A stretch of DNA of 15,358 nucleotides from Gemmatimonadaceae bacterium. GTDB taxonomy: Bacteria; Gemmatimonadota; Gemmatimonadetes; Gemmatimonadales; Gemmatimonadaceae. A program made the translations under genes and the position numbers. Shown here one piece after another: positions 6,502 to 14,425 of this stretch. The DNA is taken from positions 1 to 15,358 of the forward strand of contig JACMLI010000297.1 of NCBI GenBank assembly GCA_014379705.1, written 5' to 3'. Within the stretch, counting starts at the first letter, position 1, and every line of letters starts with the position of its first letter. Below the pieces are notes generated by a model. It did no database searches. It was not told the origin of the DNA and saw only the letters and a list, made by a program, of their open reading frames with translations.

Positions 6502-7776
6502 ATGCATGACTTCCGGGTGCTCCGCGACCAGGTTGAGCTGCTGCGGGGCGCGATGCAGCGTCGCGGCAAGCTCGAGGCCCTGTCGTCGCTCATCGACCGG
6601 GGAGTCGGGCTCGACGTCGAACGGCGCGCCATGATCCAGGCCGTCGAGGAGCGCAAGGCGGCGCGCAACGTGAACAGCCAGGAAGTCGCCCGTCGCAAGA
6701 AGAACAAGGAAGACGCTACCGACCTGATCACCGCCGGTCGCGCGTTAGGCGAGGAGATTGCGCGCCTCGAGGGTGAACTCGCGACGTCGGAGCAGGAACT
6801 CCACGCCATCCTGCTCGAGCTGCCGAACATCACCCTCGAGGACGTTCCCGAGGGAGACGAGGCGCACAACCGGATCGAGAAGTCGTGGGGCACGCCCCGC
6901 GAGGCGGCGGGGTGCAAGCCGCACTGGGAAATCGCCGGCGCCCTGGGGATCCTCGACCTCGAGCGCGGTGCCAAGATCTCGGGATCGGGCTTCGTCGTGA
7001 TGCGCGGGCTCGGCGCGCGCCTCACGCGCAGCCTCATGAACTACTTCATCGACGTGCACACCGCCGAGCACGGGTACGAGGAAGTGTGGGTTCCCATCGT
7101 CGTGAATCGCCAGACGATGATCGGGACGGGCCAGCTCCCGAAGTTCGAGGATGACATGTACGGGCTCCAGGAAGAGGGCTTGTTCCTCATCCCGACTGCC
7201 GAAGTCCCGGTCACGAACCTCTACCGCGACGAGATGCTCGATGCGTCGTCGCTGCCGCGGGGCTTCGTCGCGTACACGCCGTGCTTCCGCCGCGAGGCAG
7301 GGGCCGCGGGCAAGGACACGCGCGGCCTGCTGCGCCTGCACGAGTTCGACAAGGTCGAGATCGTGAAGTACACCACGCCTGAACAGTCGCCCGCCGAACA
7401 CGAGCGCCTCACGCGGAACGCCGAGACGCTGCTGGAGCGATTGGAGATTCCGTATCGCCGCGTATTGCTTGCAGCCGGTGACACGGGCAACGGGAGCGCC
7501 AAGACCTGGGACCTGGAGGCGTGGGCACCCGGAGTGGGCAAGTGGCTCGAAGTTTCCTCGTGCAGCACGTTCACCGACTACCAGGCGCGCCGGGCGAACA
7601 TCCGGTATCGCCCGGCGCCCGGCGAAAAGCCGCGTTTCATCCATACCCTCAACGGATCCGGCCTCGCTTTTCCCCGCGTGATCGCCTGCATCCTCGAGCA
7701 GTACCAGCAGGATGACGGGAGCGTAGCGGTGCCGACGGTCCTTCGGCCGTATCTCGGCACGGACGTCCTGAGGTAA
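6502..7776 (+). CDS. serS: Seryl-tRNA synthetase
   Basis: 424 residues, normal for bacterial SerRS. It attaches serine to tRNA-Ser (and to tRNA-Sec where present). Residues 1-105 form the charged, helical N-terminal arm (coiled coil around 25-105) that grips the long variable arm of tRNA-Ser. The class II core follows: TAEVP (232-236), motif 2 beginning FRREAGAAG (262-270) with RLHEFDKVE (278-286), and motif 3 LNGSGLAFPR (383-392) with ILEQYQ (397-402). No key residue appears missing. It sits three bases after the lipoprotein gene and two bases before the kinase gene. The CGTTAGGC octamer gives GCG-TTA-GGC (Ala81-Leu82-Gly83), its only TTA codon. Confidence 0.97.
   Translation: MHDFRVLRDQVELLRGAMQRRGKLEALSSLIDRGVGLDVERRAMIQAVEERKAARNVNSQEVARRKKNKEDATDLITAGRALGEEIARLEGELATSEQELHAILLELPNITLEDVPEGDEAHNRIEKSWGTPREAAGCKPHWEIAGALGILDLERGAKISGSGFVVMRGLGARLTRSLMNYFIDVHTAEHGYEEVWVPIVVNRQTMIGTGQLPKFEDDMYGLQEEGLFLIPTAEVPVTNLYRDEMLDASSLPRGFVAYTPCFRREAGAAGKDTRGLLRLHEFDKVEIVKYTTPEQSPAEHERLTRNAETLLERLEIPYRRVLLAAGDTGNGSAKTWDLEAWAPGVGKWLEVSSCSTFTDYQARRANIRYRPAPGEKPRFIHTLNGSGLAFPRVIACILEQYQQDDGSVAVPTVLRPYLGTDVLR
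6743..6750 (+). repeat. CGTTAGGC octamer, copy 3 (inside serS)
   Basis: Read as GCG-TTA-GGC, Ala-Leu-Gly, in the coiled-coil arm, where synonymous leucine codons elsewhere in the gene are CTC, CTG or TTG. Confidence 0.7.
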
Positions 7777-7778
7777 TC

Positions 7779-8915
7779 GTGCGACAGCGCGCCACGGTGG
7801 TCATCGCCGTCGTGGTGGCCCTGGTGCTGGGCTCCTACGTGCTCTATACGCAGCGCGTGGTCTCGAGCCTCCGGCGCGAGGCGGAGCGCGAGGGACGCAT
7901 TTACGCCCGCGTGTACCGTGCGATTTCGGACACGACGAACGACCCGACGCCCGCGCTCTTCGACATCCTCGAGCACATCCGGGAATCGGGCGTGCCCGTC
8001 GTCATCACCGACGTCCGTGGGCGTCCCACGGCCAGCGTCAACACGCCGTACGACGCGGAGCCGGACGACAAGCGCCTCATCGAATTCGCCGCACGGCTCG
8101 ACTTCGAGAACGAGCCGATCATCCTGCCCGGCGCCGGCGTCCTGCATTTCGGGTTCACGCCCCTGGTGAAGGAATTGCGCGTTGTACCGCTGCTCCAGGC
8201 CGCGTTCCTCGCGCTGATTCTCCTCGCCGCGGTGTATGCGTTTCGCACGCGCGCCCATGCCGATCGTGAACGGGTATGGGCGGGCATGGCGCGAGAGTCG
8301 GCGCACCAGCTGGGCACGCCGCTCTCGTCGCTCACCGGGTGGATCGAGCTCCTGCGTGAACAGGAAGTCGACGAGATGACCGGTCGCGCCCTCGACCACA
8401 TGGAGGGTGACCTGATGCGTCTCGAGCGCGTCGCCCATCGCTTCGAGCGCATTGGTCGCCCCCCGAAACGCGAGACGGTGGATCTCGCTGAGATCGCCGA
8501 GCGCGTCTCGAACTATTTCCGGGCGCGCGTTCCGTCGCTCGCGCACTCCGTCGTCATCGACACCAGATTCGAGGAGGGCGGGGCACCGATGCAGGGCGAT
8601 GCGGTGCTCCTCGAATGGGCACTGGAATCGCTCCTCAAGAATGCCATCGACGCGCTGGCCGGGCGTGGCGGACGCGTGCAAGTCACAGTCGAGAAAACAC
8701 CTGAGGCCGTTCGCCTGGCTGTGGCCGATGACGGGCCCGGCGTGCCGCGCGAGTTGCGTCGCAAGGTCTTCGATGCCGGATTCTCGACCAAGCAGCACGG
8801 CTGGGGGCTCGGGCTCGCGCTCACCCGACGCATCGTGCGCGAGTCGCACAACGGCTCGATCGTGCTGTTGCCGACGGACCGCGGGGCGACGTTCCAGATT
8901 ATTTTTCCGGCATGA
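7779..8915 (+). CDS. Membrane sensor histidine kinase (no adjacent response regulator)
   Basis: 378 residues. A transmembrane helix at 5-23, an extracytoplasmic region of about 110 residues (26-135), a second helix at about 136-155, then the kinase. The phospho-acceptor segment is ESAHQLGTPLSSL with His176; the acidic residue usual directly after the His is Gln177, while Thr180 at +4 is kept. The HATPase domain has the N box LLKNAIDAL (Asn288), G1 box ADDGPG (316-321) and G2 box GWGLGLAL (341-348). No HAMP domain is evident. It should autophosphorylate and pass phosphate to a regulator encoded elsewhere; the signal is unknown and the sensor region matches no domain I recognise. GTG start at 7779 is two bases after the serS stop; its TGA overlaps the pcrA ATG (ATGA). 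Confidence 0.92.
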   Translation: MRQRATVVIAVVVALVLGSYVLYTQRVVSSLRREAEREGRIYARVYRAISDTTNDPTPALFDILEHIRESGVPVVITDVRGRPTASVNTPYDAEPDDKRLIEFAARLDFENEPIILPGAGVLHFGFTPLVKELRVVPLLQAAFLALILLAAVYAFRTRAHADRERVWAGMARESAHQLGTPLSSLTGWIELLREQEVDEMTGRALDHMEGDLMRLERVAHRFERIGRPPKRETVDLAEIAERVSNYFRARVPSLAHSVVIDTRFEEGGAPMQGDAVLLEWALESLLKNAIDALAGRGGRVQVTVEKTPEAVRLAVADDGPGVPRELRRKVFDAGFSTKQHGWGLGLALTRRIVRESHNGSIVLLPTDRGATFQIIFPA

Positions 8916-11230
8916 CGGCAGCCCCGACCCGCGACCATGCGAACCTCGAAGGACTCAACCCTGCGCAACGTGAAGCCGTGCTCCATGGCAAGGGCGCGAT
9001 GCTCGTGCTCGCAGGGGCGGGATCGGGAAAGACGCGTGTCCTCACGACGCGGATCACGCACCTGATCGAGCAGCACGGCGCGCACCCGGGGTCGATCCTC
9101 GCCGTCACGTTCACGAACAAGGCCGCGAACGAGATGAAGGGCCGCATTGCGCGGCTCCTCGGCAGGGAGCCGAAGGGCATGTGGTGCGGCACGTTCCACT
9201 CGATCGGCGCGCGACTCGTGCGCGCGAACGCGGCCCTCGTCGGGCGCACGCCCAGCTTCACGATCTACGACGAGGATGACACGCTCGGCGCGATCAAGCG
9301 CATGATGGAGCGCCTGAAGATCAACACGAAGGAGCGACCGCCGCAGGCGATCTCCCATGCGATCTCCGACGCCAAGAATGCGCTCGTGTCGCCGGAGGAG
9401 TTCACGACGCTCGCCCAGGATCCGTTCTCGAAGGACGTGGCCGCGGTGTACCGCGAGTTCGAGCCGACGATGCGGCAGGCGAATGCGGTGAGCTTCGACG
9501 ACCTGCTCACCCTGCCGGTCGAGCTGCTCACGAAGCACGAGCGGGTGCTGCACGCCGTGCGCGACCGGTTCCATCATATCCTGATCGACGAGTACCAGGA
9601 CACTAACCGCGCGCAGTATCAGTTCGCGGTGCAGGTTGCGGGGCCGAGGGGCAACCTCGTCGTGGTGGGGGACGACGACCAGTCGATCTATGGCTGGCGT
9701 GGTGCCGACATCCGGAACATTCTCGACTTCGAGCAGGATTTCCCTGGCGCGCACGTGGTGCGTCTCGAGGAGAACTATCGCTCCACGCCGCAGATCCTCG
9801 CCGTCGCCAATGCGGCGATCAGCGCCAACACGGAGCGCCGTGGCAAGACGTTGCGCACCACGCGTCCCGCGGGGGATACGGTGACATCGGTGGCGTGCCT
9901 CGACGATCGCGACGAGGCGGACTTCGTGATGGGGGACATTCAAGCGCGCCGGTATGCCTCGAAGGGGCGACCGTTGCGCGATTTTGCGATTCTCTATCGC
10001 ACGAATGCGCAGAGCCGCTCGATGGAAGAGTCATTGCGTCGCCTGGCCATGCCTTATCGGCTCGTCGGCGCGGTCCGCTTCTACGATCGGCGCGAGATCC
10101 GCGACCTGATGGCGTACCTCAAGCTGATCGCCAATCCGGCCGACGACGAAGCCTTCCGGCGGGCGATTGCCGTCCCCCGTCGCGGGGTGGGCGATACCAC
10201 CGTCGAAGCATTGGGTGCCGCGGCGTTCCTCGCGAAGCGCCCCATGCTCGAGATGGCGCTCGATCCCTTTGCCGTGACGCCCTTCCGCCCGGCGGCGCGC
10301 AACGCCCTCGAGGCCTTCGCGCGGATGATCCTCCGCCAGCGCGAACTCGCGAAGGATGCGGCGGTCGATGCCATCCTGCGCGACGTCATCGAGAGCATCG
10401 GGTACGTGGCGCACCTGGAAGCCGAAGGGCCCGAAGGCGCGGAGCGCATCGAAAACGTGCGCGAACTCATTACCGGTGCGGCAGAAACGGTCGTTGACGA
10501 CGGTGGCGAAGTGGGCCTGACCCCGCTCGACCACTTCCTCCAGCGGGCGTCCCTGGTCGCTGGCGTGGACGGCCTCGACGGAACGGTCGATGCCGTGACG
10601 CTGATGACGATGCATAACGCGAAGGGCCTCGAGTTCCCGGTCGTGTACGTCACCGGCGTCGAGGAAGGGCTCTTTCCGCTCGCCCGCTCGCGCGACGATC
10701 CATCGGCGCTCGAGGAGGAGCGTCGCCTGTTCTATGTCGGCATCACGCGCGCCGAGGACTTGCTGCTCATCACGCATGCCAAGGGGCGGCGTCGCAACGG
10801 GGAGTTCATGCCGACGATGGCGTCGAGTTTCCTCAAGGAGATTCCGGCGGCACTGATGGTCGCGCGCTCCACGCCTAAGCTGCGGGCCTCCGGGCGAATG
10901 GAGATGGACCACTCGTGGGGACGCGCGGCGGTCGGGTTCCTCGACATGGACGACGACGCGTTCAACGCGCGACCATCGGTGCGTCGTCCAGGGAGTCCGG
11001 TGGCCCCGGTGAAATTCACCAAGGCGCCACCGGCCGAGGACGAATCGCAGGATACGCCGCGTTTCGTTGCCGGAGAGCGTGTGCAGCACGCGAAGTTCGG
11101 CAGCGGGACGCTGGCCGACGTGTCGGGGCAGGGACGCGACGCCAAGGTCACGATCGATTTCGATGACGAGTCGGTTGGACGCAAGCGCCTCGTCGTCGCG
11201 CACGCCGGCCTCACGCGCGGAGTGGACTGA
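8912..11230 (+). CDS. pcrA: ATP-dependent DNA helicase, PcrA/UvrD (SF1A)
   Basis: 772 residues, typical of PcrA. It is a 3'-5' helicase acting in nucleotide-excision repair, removal of RecA or stalled complexes, and transcription-coupled repair. Motifs: Q motif LNPAQREAV (15-23); Walker A GAGSGKT (35-41); Ia TFTNKAANEM; Walker B DEYQDTN (226-232); III VVGDDDQSIYGWRG (about 251-264); IV LEENYRST; V MTMHNAKGLEFPVVY; VI EERRLFYVGITRAED (from about 601). A low-complexity linker (about 645-705) leads to a C-terminal domain beginning GERVQHAKFGSGTL and ending VGRKRLVVAHAGL, the Tudor-like module that in PcrA contacts RNA polymerase. Its ATG lies inside the kinase stop and its TGA overlaps the gatC ATG by one base. 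Confidence 0.96.
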   Translation: MTAAPTRDHANLEGLNPAQREAVLHGKGAMLVLAGAGSGKTRVLTTRITHLIEQHGAHPGSILAVTFTNKAANEMKGRIARLLGREPKGMWCGTFHSIGARLVRANAALVGRTPSFTIYDEDDTLGAIKRMMERLKINTKERPPQAISHAISDAKNALVSPEEFTTLAQDPFSKDVAAVYREFEPTMRQANAVSFDDLLTLPVELLTKHERVLHAVRDRFHHILIDEYQDTNRAQYQFAVQVAGPRGNLVVVGDDDQSIYGWRGADIRNILDFEQDFPGAHVVRLEENYRSTPQILAVANAAISANTERRGKTLRTTRPAGDTVTSVACLDDRDEADFVMGDIQARRYASKGRPLRDFAILYRTNAQSRSMEESLRRLAMPYRLVGAVRFYDRREIRDLMAYLKLIANPADDEAFRRAIAVPRRGVGDTTVEALGAAAFLAKRPMLEMALDPFAVTPFRPAARNALEAFARMILRQRELAKDAAVDAILRDVIESIGYVAHLEAEGPEGAERIENVRELITGAAETVVDDGGEVGLTPLDHFLQRASLVAGVDGLDGTVDAVTLMTMHNAKGLEFPVVYVTGVEEGLFPLARSRDDPSALEEERRLFYVGITRAEDLLLITHAKGRRRNGEFMPTMASSFLKEIPAALMVARSTPKLRASGRMEMDHSWGRAAVGFLDMDDDAFNARPSVRRPGSPVAPVKFTKAPPAEDESQDTPRFVAGERVQHAKFGSGTLADVSGQGRDAKVTIDFDDESVGRKRLVVAHAGLTRGVD

Positions 11231-11535
11231 TGGCGGTCACCGAAGATGACGTGCGGCATGTCGCCAACCTGGCGCGCCTCGGCCTCGACCCGGAGCGCAC
11301 CGCGAAGCTTGTGGGGGAACTCAACGGCATCCTCGGCCACATGGAAATCCTGCGTTCGGTCAACACCGAGGGCGTCGATCCCATGGCCGGTCCCCCAGGC
11401 GAAAGCCGGCTGACCCGTACCGACGCGCTGTCGGCGGATCCACTGTTGCGCACGCGGGAGGCGTTCGCGCCGGCGTCGCGTGATGGCTTCTTCCTGGTGC
11501 CGCGCCTCGCGGCGCACGAGGATGCCGGCGCGTGA
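11230..11535 (+). CDS. gatC: Glu/Asp-tRNA amidotransferase subunit C
   Basis: 101 residues, the normal size of GatC, the small subunit that wraps around GatA and stabilises the GatA-GatB interface. The family start VTEDDVRHVANLARLGL (3-19) and the later RTDALSADPLLRTREAFAPA with DGFFLVPR near the C-terminus are clear. The ATG shares one base with the pcrA stop (TGATG), and the TGA overlaps the gatA GTG (GTGA), so the subunits should be made by coupled translation. Confidence 0.95.
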   Translation: MAVTEDDVRHVANLARLGLDPERTAKLVGELNGILGHMEILRSVNTEGVDPMAGPPGESRLTRTDALSADPLLRTREAFAPASRDGFFLVPRLAAHEDAGA

Positions 11536-12986
11536 GCGCCGACAAGGGACCGCCGAATGCGTCCGCGCTTCGAGACCGCGTGGCCGCCGGTGAGGCCACG
11601 GCGTCAGGCTTCCTCAACGAGGCGTTCGCCCTCGCCGACATGATCGGGGCGAACGATGCCGATGGGCTGAACATCCTGCTGGGCCACGACCGCGCCTGGT
11701 CGCGCGCGCAGGCCGAGGCCGTGGATGCGAAAGCCAGGGTGGACGACGCCGGCCCGCTCGCCGGCGTGCCGGTGGCCATCAAGGACAACCTCGTCACGGA
11801 GCACCTGCCAACCACCTGCGGGTCGCGCATTCTCGAGGGCTACATCAGCCCGTTCGAGGCGACGGCGGTCAGAAAACTGCGCGAGGCGGGAGCGGTGATC
11901 GTCGGGAAGACGAACCTGGACGAGTTTGCGATGGGCTCGTCCACCGAGCACAGTGCGTTCGGCCCGACGAAGAACCCCGTCGATCCGACGCGCGTCCCCG
12001 GTGGGTCGTCCGGAGGGAGCGCGGCTGCGGTGGCGGCCGGGCTCTGTCGCATCGCGTTAGGCTCGGAGACCGGGGGATCGGTGCGCCAGCCCGCGGCGTT
12101 CTGCGGGGTGGTGGGCATCAAGCCGACCTACGGCCGCGTCTCGCGCTACGGACTCGTGGCCTTCGCCTCGTCGCTGGACCACGTCGGCGTCTTTGGCGCC
12201 ACCGTGGACGACGCCGCCCTGGGTCTCGAAGTGATCGCCGGCCACGATCCGCGCGACGCCACGAGCGCCGTGCAGCCCGTGCCCTCGTTGCGCGCCGCGG
12301 GAGACGCGCCGCTCTTCGGCGTCGTCATCGGACGGCCACGCGAATACTTCCCGCCCAACCTCGACCCGCGCATCGCCGCCGCGTGCGACGACGCGCTCGA
12401 AGCGTTGCGGTCCCAGGGCGCGCAGGTGCGCGACGTGTCGCTGCCGCACACGGACCTCGCGATCCCCACGTATTACGTGCTCGCGCCGGCTGAGGCGTCG
12501 AGCAACCTCTCCCGCTTCGATGGCGTCCGGTACGGGGCACGCATCGAGGGGGACGGACTGCGAGGGATGTACGAAGCCACGCGCTCGAAGGGTTTCGGCG
12601 AGGAAGTGACGCGCCGGATCCTGCTCGGGACCTACGCACTCTCTGCCGGCTACTACGACGCCTACTATCGCAAGGCGATGCAGGTGCGCCGGCTCATCGC
12701 CGAGGACTTCGATCGCGTCTTCGCCAGTGGCGTCCACGTGCTGTTGACGCCCACGACGCCATCGCCCGCCTTCAAGATCGGTGCGATGAGCGATCCGTAC
12801 GAGATGTACCTGAGCGACATCTTCACGGTGACCGCAAACCTCGCCGGGATTCCCGCGATGTCGGTGCCGGCCGGCCACGTCGACGGCCTCCCGATCGGCG
12901 TGCAACTCCTTGCCGCTCCCTTCGACGAGGTACGCATGCTCGCCGCCGGGTACGCGGTCGAGCGTGGCCGCGAGGAACGGGCATGA
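11532..12986 (+). CDS. gatA: Glu/Asp-tRNA amidotransferase subunit A (amidase)
   Basis: 484 residues, full length. GatA releases ammonia from glutamine (or asparagine) and sends it to GatB. The amidase-signature Ser-cisSer-Lys triad is intact: Lys84 in GVPVAIKDNL, Ser159 in PGGSSGGSAAA and Ser183 in GSETGGSVRQPAA, each offset by five from the S. aureus residues K79, S154 and S178. The start is GTG at 11532 within the gatC stop; its TGA overlaps the gatB ATG. The octamer CGTTAGGC gives Ala175-Leu176-Gly177, directly before the nucleophile loop, and contains its only TTA codon. Confidence 0.97.
   Translation: MSADKGPPNASALRDRVAAGEATASGFLNEAFALADMIGANDADGLNILLGHDRAWSRAQAEAVDAKARVDDAGPLAGVPVAIKDNLVTEHLPTTCGSRILEGYISPFEATAVRKLREAGAVIVGKTNLDEFAMGSSTEHSAFGPTKNPVDPTRVPGGSSGGSAAAVAAGLCRIALGSETGGSVRQPAAFCGVVGIKPTYGRVSRYGLVAFASSLDHVGVFGATVDDAALGLEVIAGHDPRDATSAVQPVPSLRAAGDAPLFGVVIGRPREYFPPNLDPRIAAACDDALEALRSQGAQVRDVSLPHTDLAIPTYYVLAPAEASSNLSRFDGVRYGARIEGDGLRGMYEATRSKGFGEEVTRRILLGTYALSAGYYDAYYRKAMQVRRLIAEDFDRVFASGVHVLLTPTTPSPAFKIGAMSDPYEMYLSDIFTVTANLAGIPAMSVPAGHVDGLPIGVQLLAAPFDEVRMLAAGYAVERGREERA
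12055..12062 (+). repeat. CGTTAGGC octamer, copy 4 (inside gatA)
   Basis: Read as GCG-TTA-GGC, Ala-Leu-Gly, within the conserved segment leading to the catalytic serine. Confidence 0.7.
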
Positions 12987-14425
12987 CCGCGCCACACGAC
13001 GCCTGGGAACTCGTCGTCGGGCTCGAGGTCCACGTCCAGCTCAAGACGGACACCAAGATCTTCTGCGGGTGCCCGACGAGCTTCGGCGACGCGCCCAACC
13101 GCAACACGTGCCCGGTGTGCCTGGGCCTTCCCGGGGCGCTGCCGGTGCTCAACGCGCACGCCGTCGCTCTGGCGGTGCGCACCTCGCTCGCGTTAGGCTG
13201 CACCGTGCACCCTGCGTCGGTCTTTGCGCGCAAGAACTACTTCTACCCCGACCTCCCCAAGGGCTACCAGATCTCGCAGTTCGATCGTCCCCTCGCGACG
13301 GGCGGTGGGATCGACCTCGCCAGTGGCGGGCGCGTAGGCATCACGCGCGTGCACATGGAGGAGGACGCCGGCAAGTCGATCCACGATCGTTTCCCGGGGT
13401 TCTCGGCGATCGACCTGAACCGCGCCGGCACGCCGCTCGTGGAAATCGTCAGCGAGCCCGATCTGCGGTCGGCCGCCGACGCGCGCGACTACTTGCTCCG
13501 GCTCAAGGCGATCCTCGAGTACACCGAGGTCAGCGACGCGAACATGGAAGAGGGGAGCCTGCGCGTCGACGCCAACGTCAGCGTGCGCTCGCGCGGCACG
13601 ACCGCACTGGGGACGAAGGCCGAGATCAAGAACATGAACTCGTTCTCCAACGTGGAGCGCGCGATCGGCGTGGAGTTCGCGCGTCAGGTCGCGCTGGTCG
13701 AGGCCGGCGAACGCGTCGTCTCGCAGACGTTGCTCTGGGACGCCAACCGAAACCAGGTCCGGCCGCAGCGGTCGAAGGAAGAAGCCCAGGACTACCGCTA
13801 TTTCCCCGACCCCGACCTGCCCGTGCTCCGGCTCGAGGAGCCCTGGATCGGGAAGCAGCGGGACGCGCTCCCCGAACTGCCGGCCGCCCGTCGTGCCCGG
13901 CTGCAACAGGCCTTTGGGGTGAGCGACTACGACGCCGGCGTGCTCACCGCGAGCCGCGCCCTGGCCGACTACTTCGAGGCCGCCGCGGGGCAGCTGGGGG
14001 ACGGGAAGGCCGTGGCGACCTGGGTGATGGGGGAGGTGCTCGCGCACCTCAACAGCGAGAAGCAGGACATCGGGGCCTTTGCCATTCCGGCGCTCGAGCT
14101 CGCGGGCTTGCTCGCCCTTGTGAAGGAGGGCACGCTGAGTCGCACGGCGGCCAAGCGCACCTTCGACATCCTGCTCCAGGAACCCGGAGCTTCTGCACGC
14201 GCGGTGGCCGAGCGCGAAGGGCTGATCCAGGTGAGCGATGACGGCGCACTCGCCCGTTGGGTCGACGAGGTCTGCGCCGCACACCCGGAGGAGCTCCAGC
14301 GACTCGCGGCGGGGGAGAAGAAGCTGCTCGGGCCCCTCGTCGGCGCGGTGATGAAGGCGTCGGGCGGGCGTGCCGACCCCAAGCGCGTGAACCAGCTCCT
14401 CGCGGAGCGCGCGGCTACCGCCTAG
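12983..14425 (+). CDS. gatB: Glu/Asp-tRNA amidotransferase subunit B
   Basis: 480 residues, full length. GatB binds misacylated Glu-tRNA(Gln) or Asp-tRNA(Asn), activates the side chain with ATP and completes the amide using ammonia from GatA. Visible features: WELVVGLEVHVQL (8-20); the zinc cysteines Cys28, Cys30, Cys43 and Cys46 (FCGC and NTCPVC); PKGYQISQFDRP; HMEEDAGKS; and AEIKNMNSFSNVERAI. The C-terminal YqeY-like tail domain (about 395-480) ends RVNQLLAERAATA. Its presence implies that Gln-tRNA and/or Asn-tRNA is made indirectly in this organism, or as a supplement. The stop TAG shares the tetramer CTAG with the stop of the opposing phospholipase-like gene. Confidence 0.97.
   Translation: MTAPHDAWELVVGLEVHVQLKTDTKIFCGCPTSFGDAPNRNTCPVCLGLPGALPVLNAHAVALAVRTSLALGCTVHPASVFARKNYFYPDLPKGYQISQFDRPLATGGGIDLASGGRVGITRVHMEEDAGKSIHDRFPGFSAIDLNRAGTPLVEIVSEPDLRSAADARDYLLRLKAILEYTEVSDANMEEGSLRVDANVSVRSRGTTALGTKAEIKNMNSFSNVERAIGVEFARQVALVEAGERVVSQTLLWDANRNQVRPQRSKEEAQDYRYFPDPDLPVLRLEEPWIGKQRDALPELPAARRARLQQAFGVSDYDAGVLTASRALADYFEAAAGQLGDGKAVATWVMGEVLAHLNSEKQDIGAFAIPALELAGLLALVKEGTLSRTAAKRTFDILLQEPGASARAVAEREGLIQVSDDGALARWVDEVCAAHPEELQRLAAGEKKLLGPLVGAVMKASGGRADPKRVNQLLAERAATA
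13191..13198 (+). repeat. CGTTAGGC octamer, copy 5 (inside gatB)
   Basis: Again GCG-TTA-GGC, Ala-Leu-Gly, the third gene with the same three-codon string; the only TTA codon in gatB. Confidence 0.7.

Noticed and set aside
8513..9943. 476-codon open frame antisense to the kinase and pcrA
   Set aside because: No recognisable domain and an Arg/His-rich composition; both genes on the plus strand are intact and well conserved.
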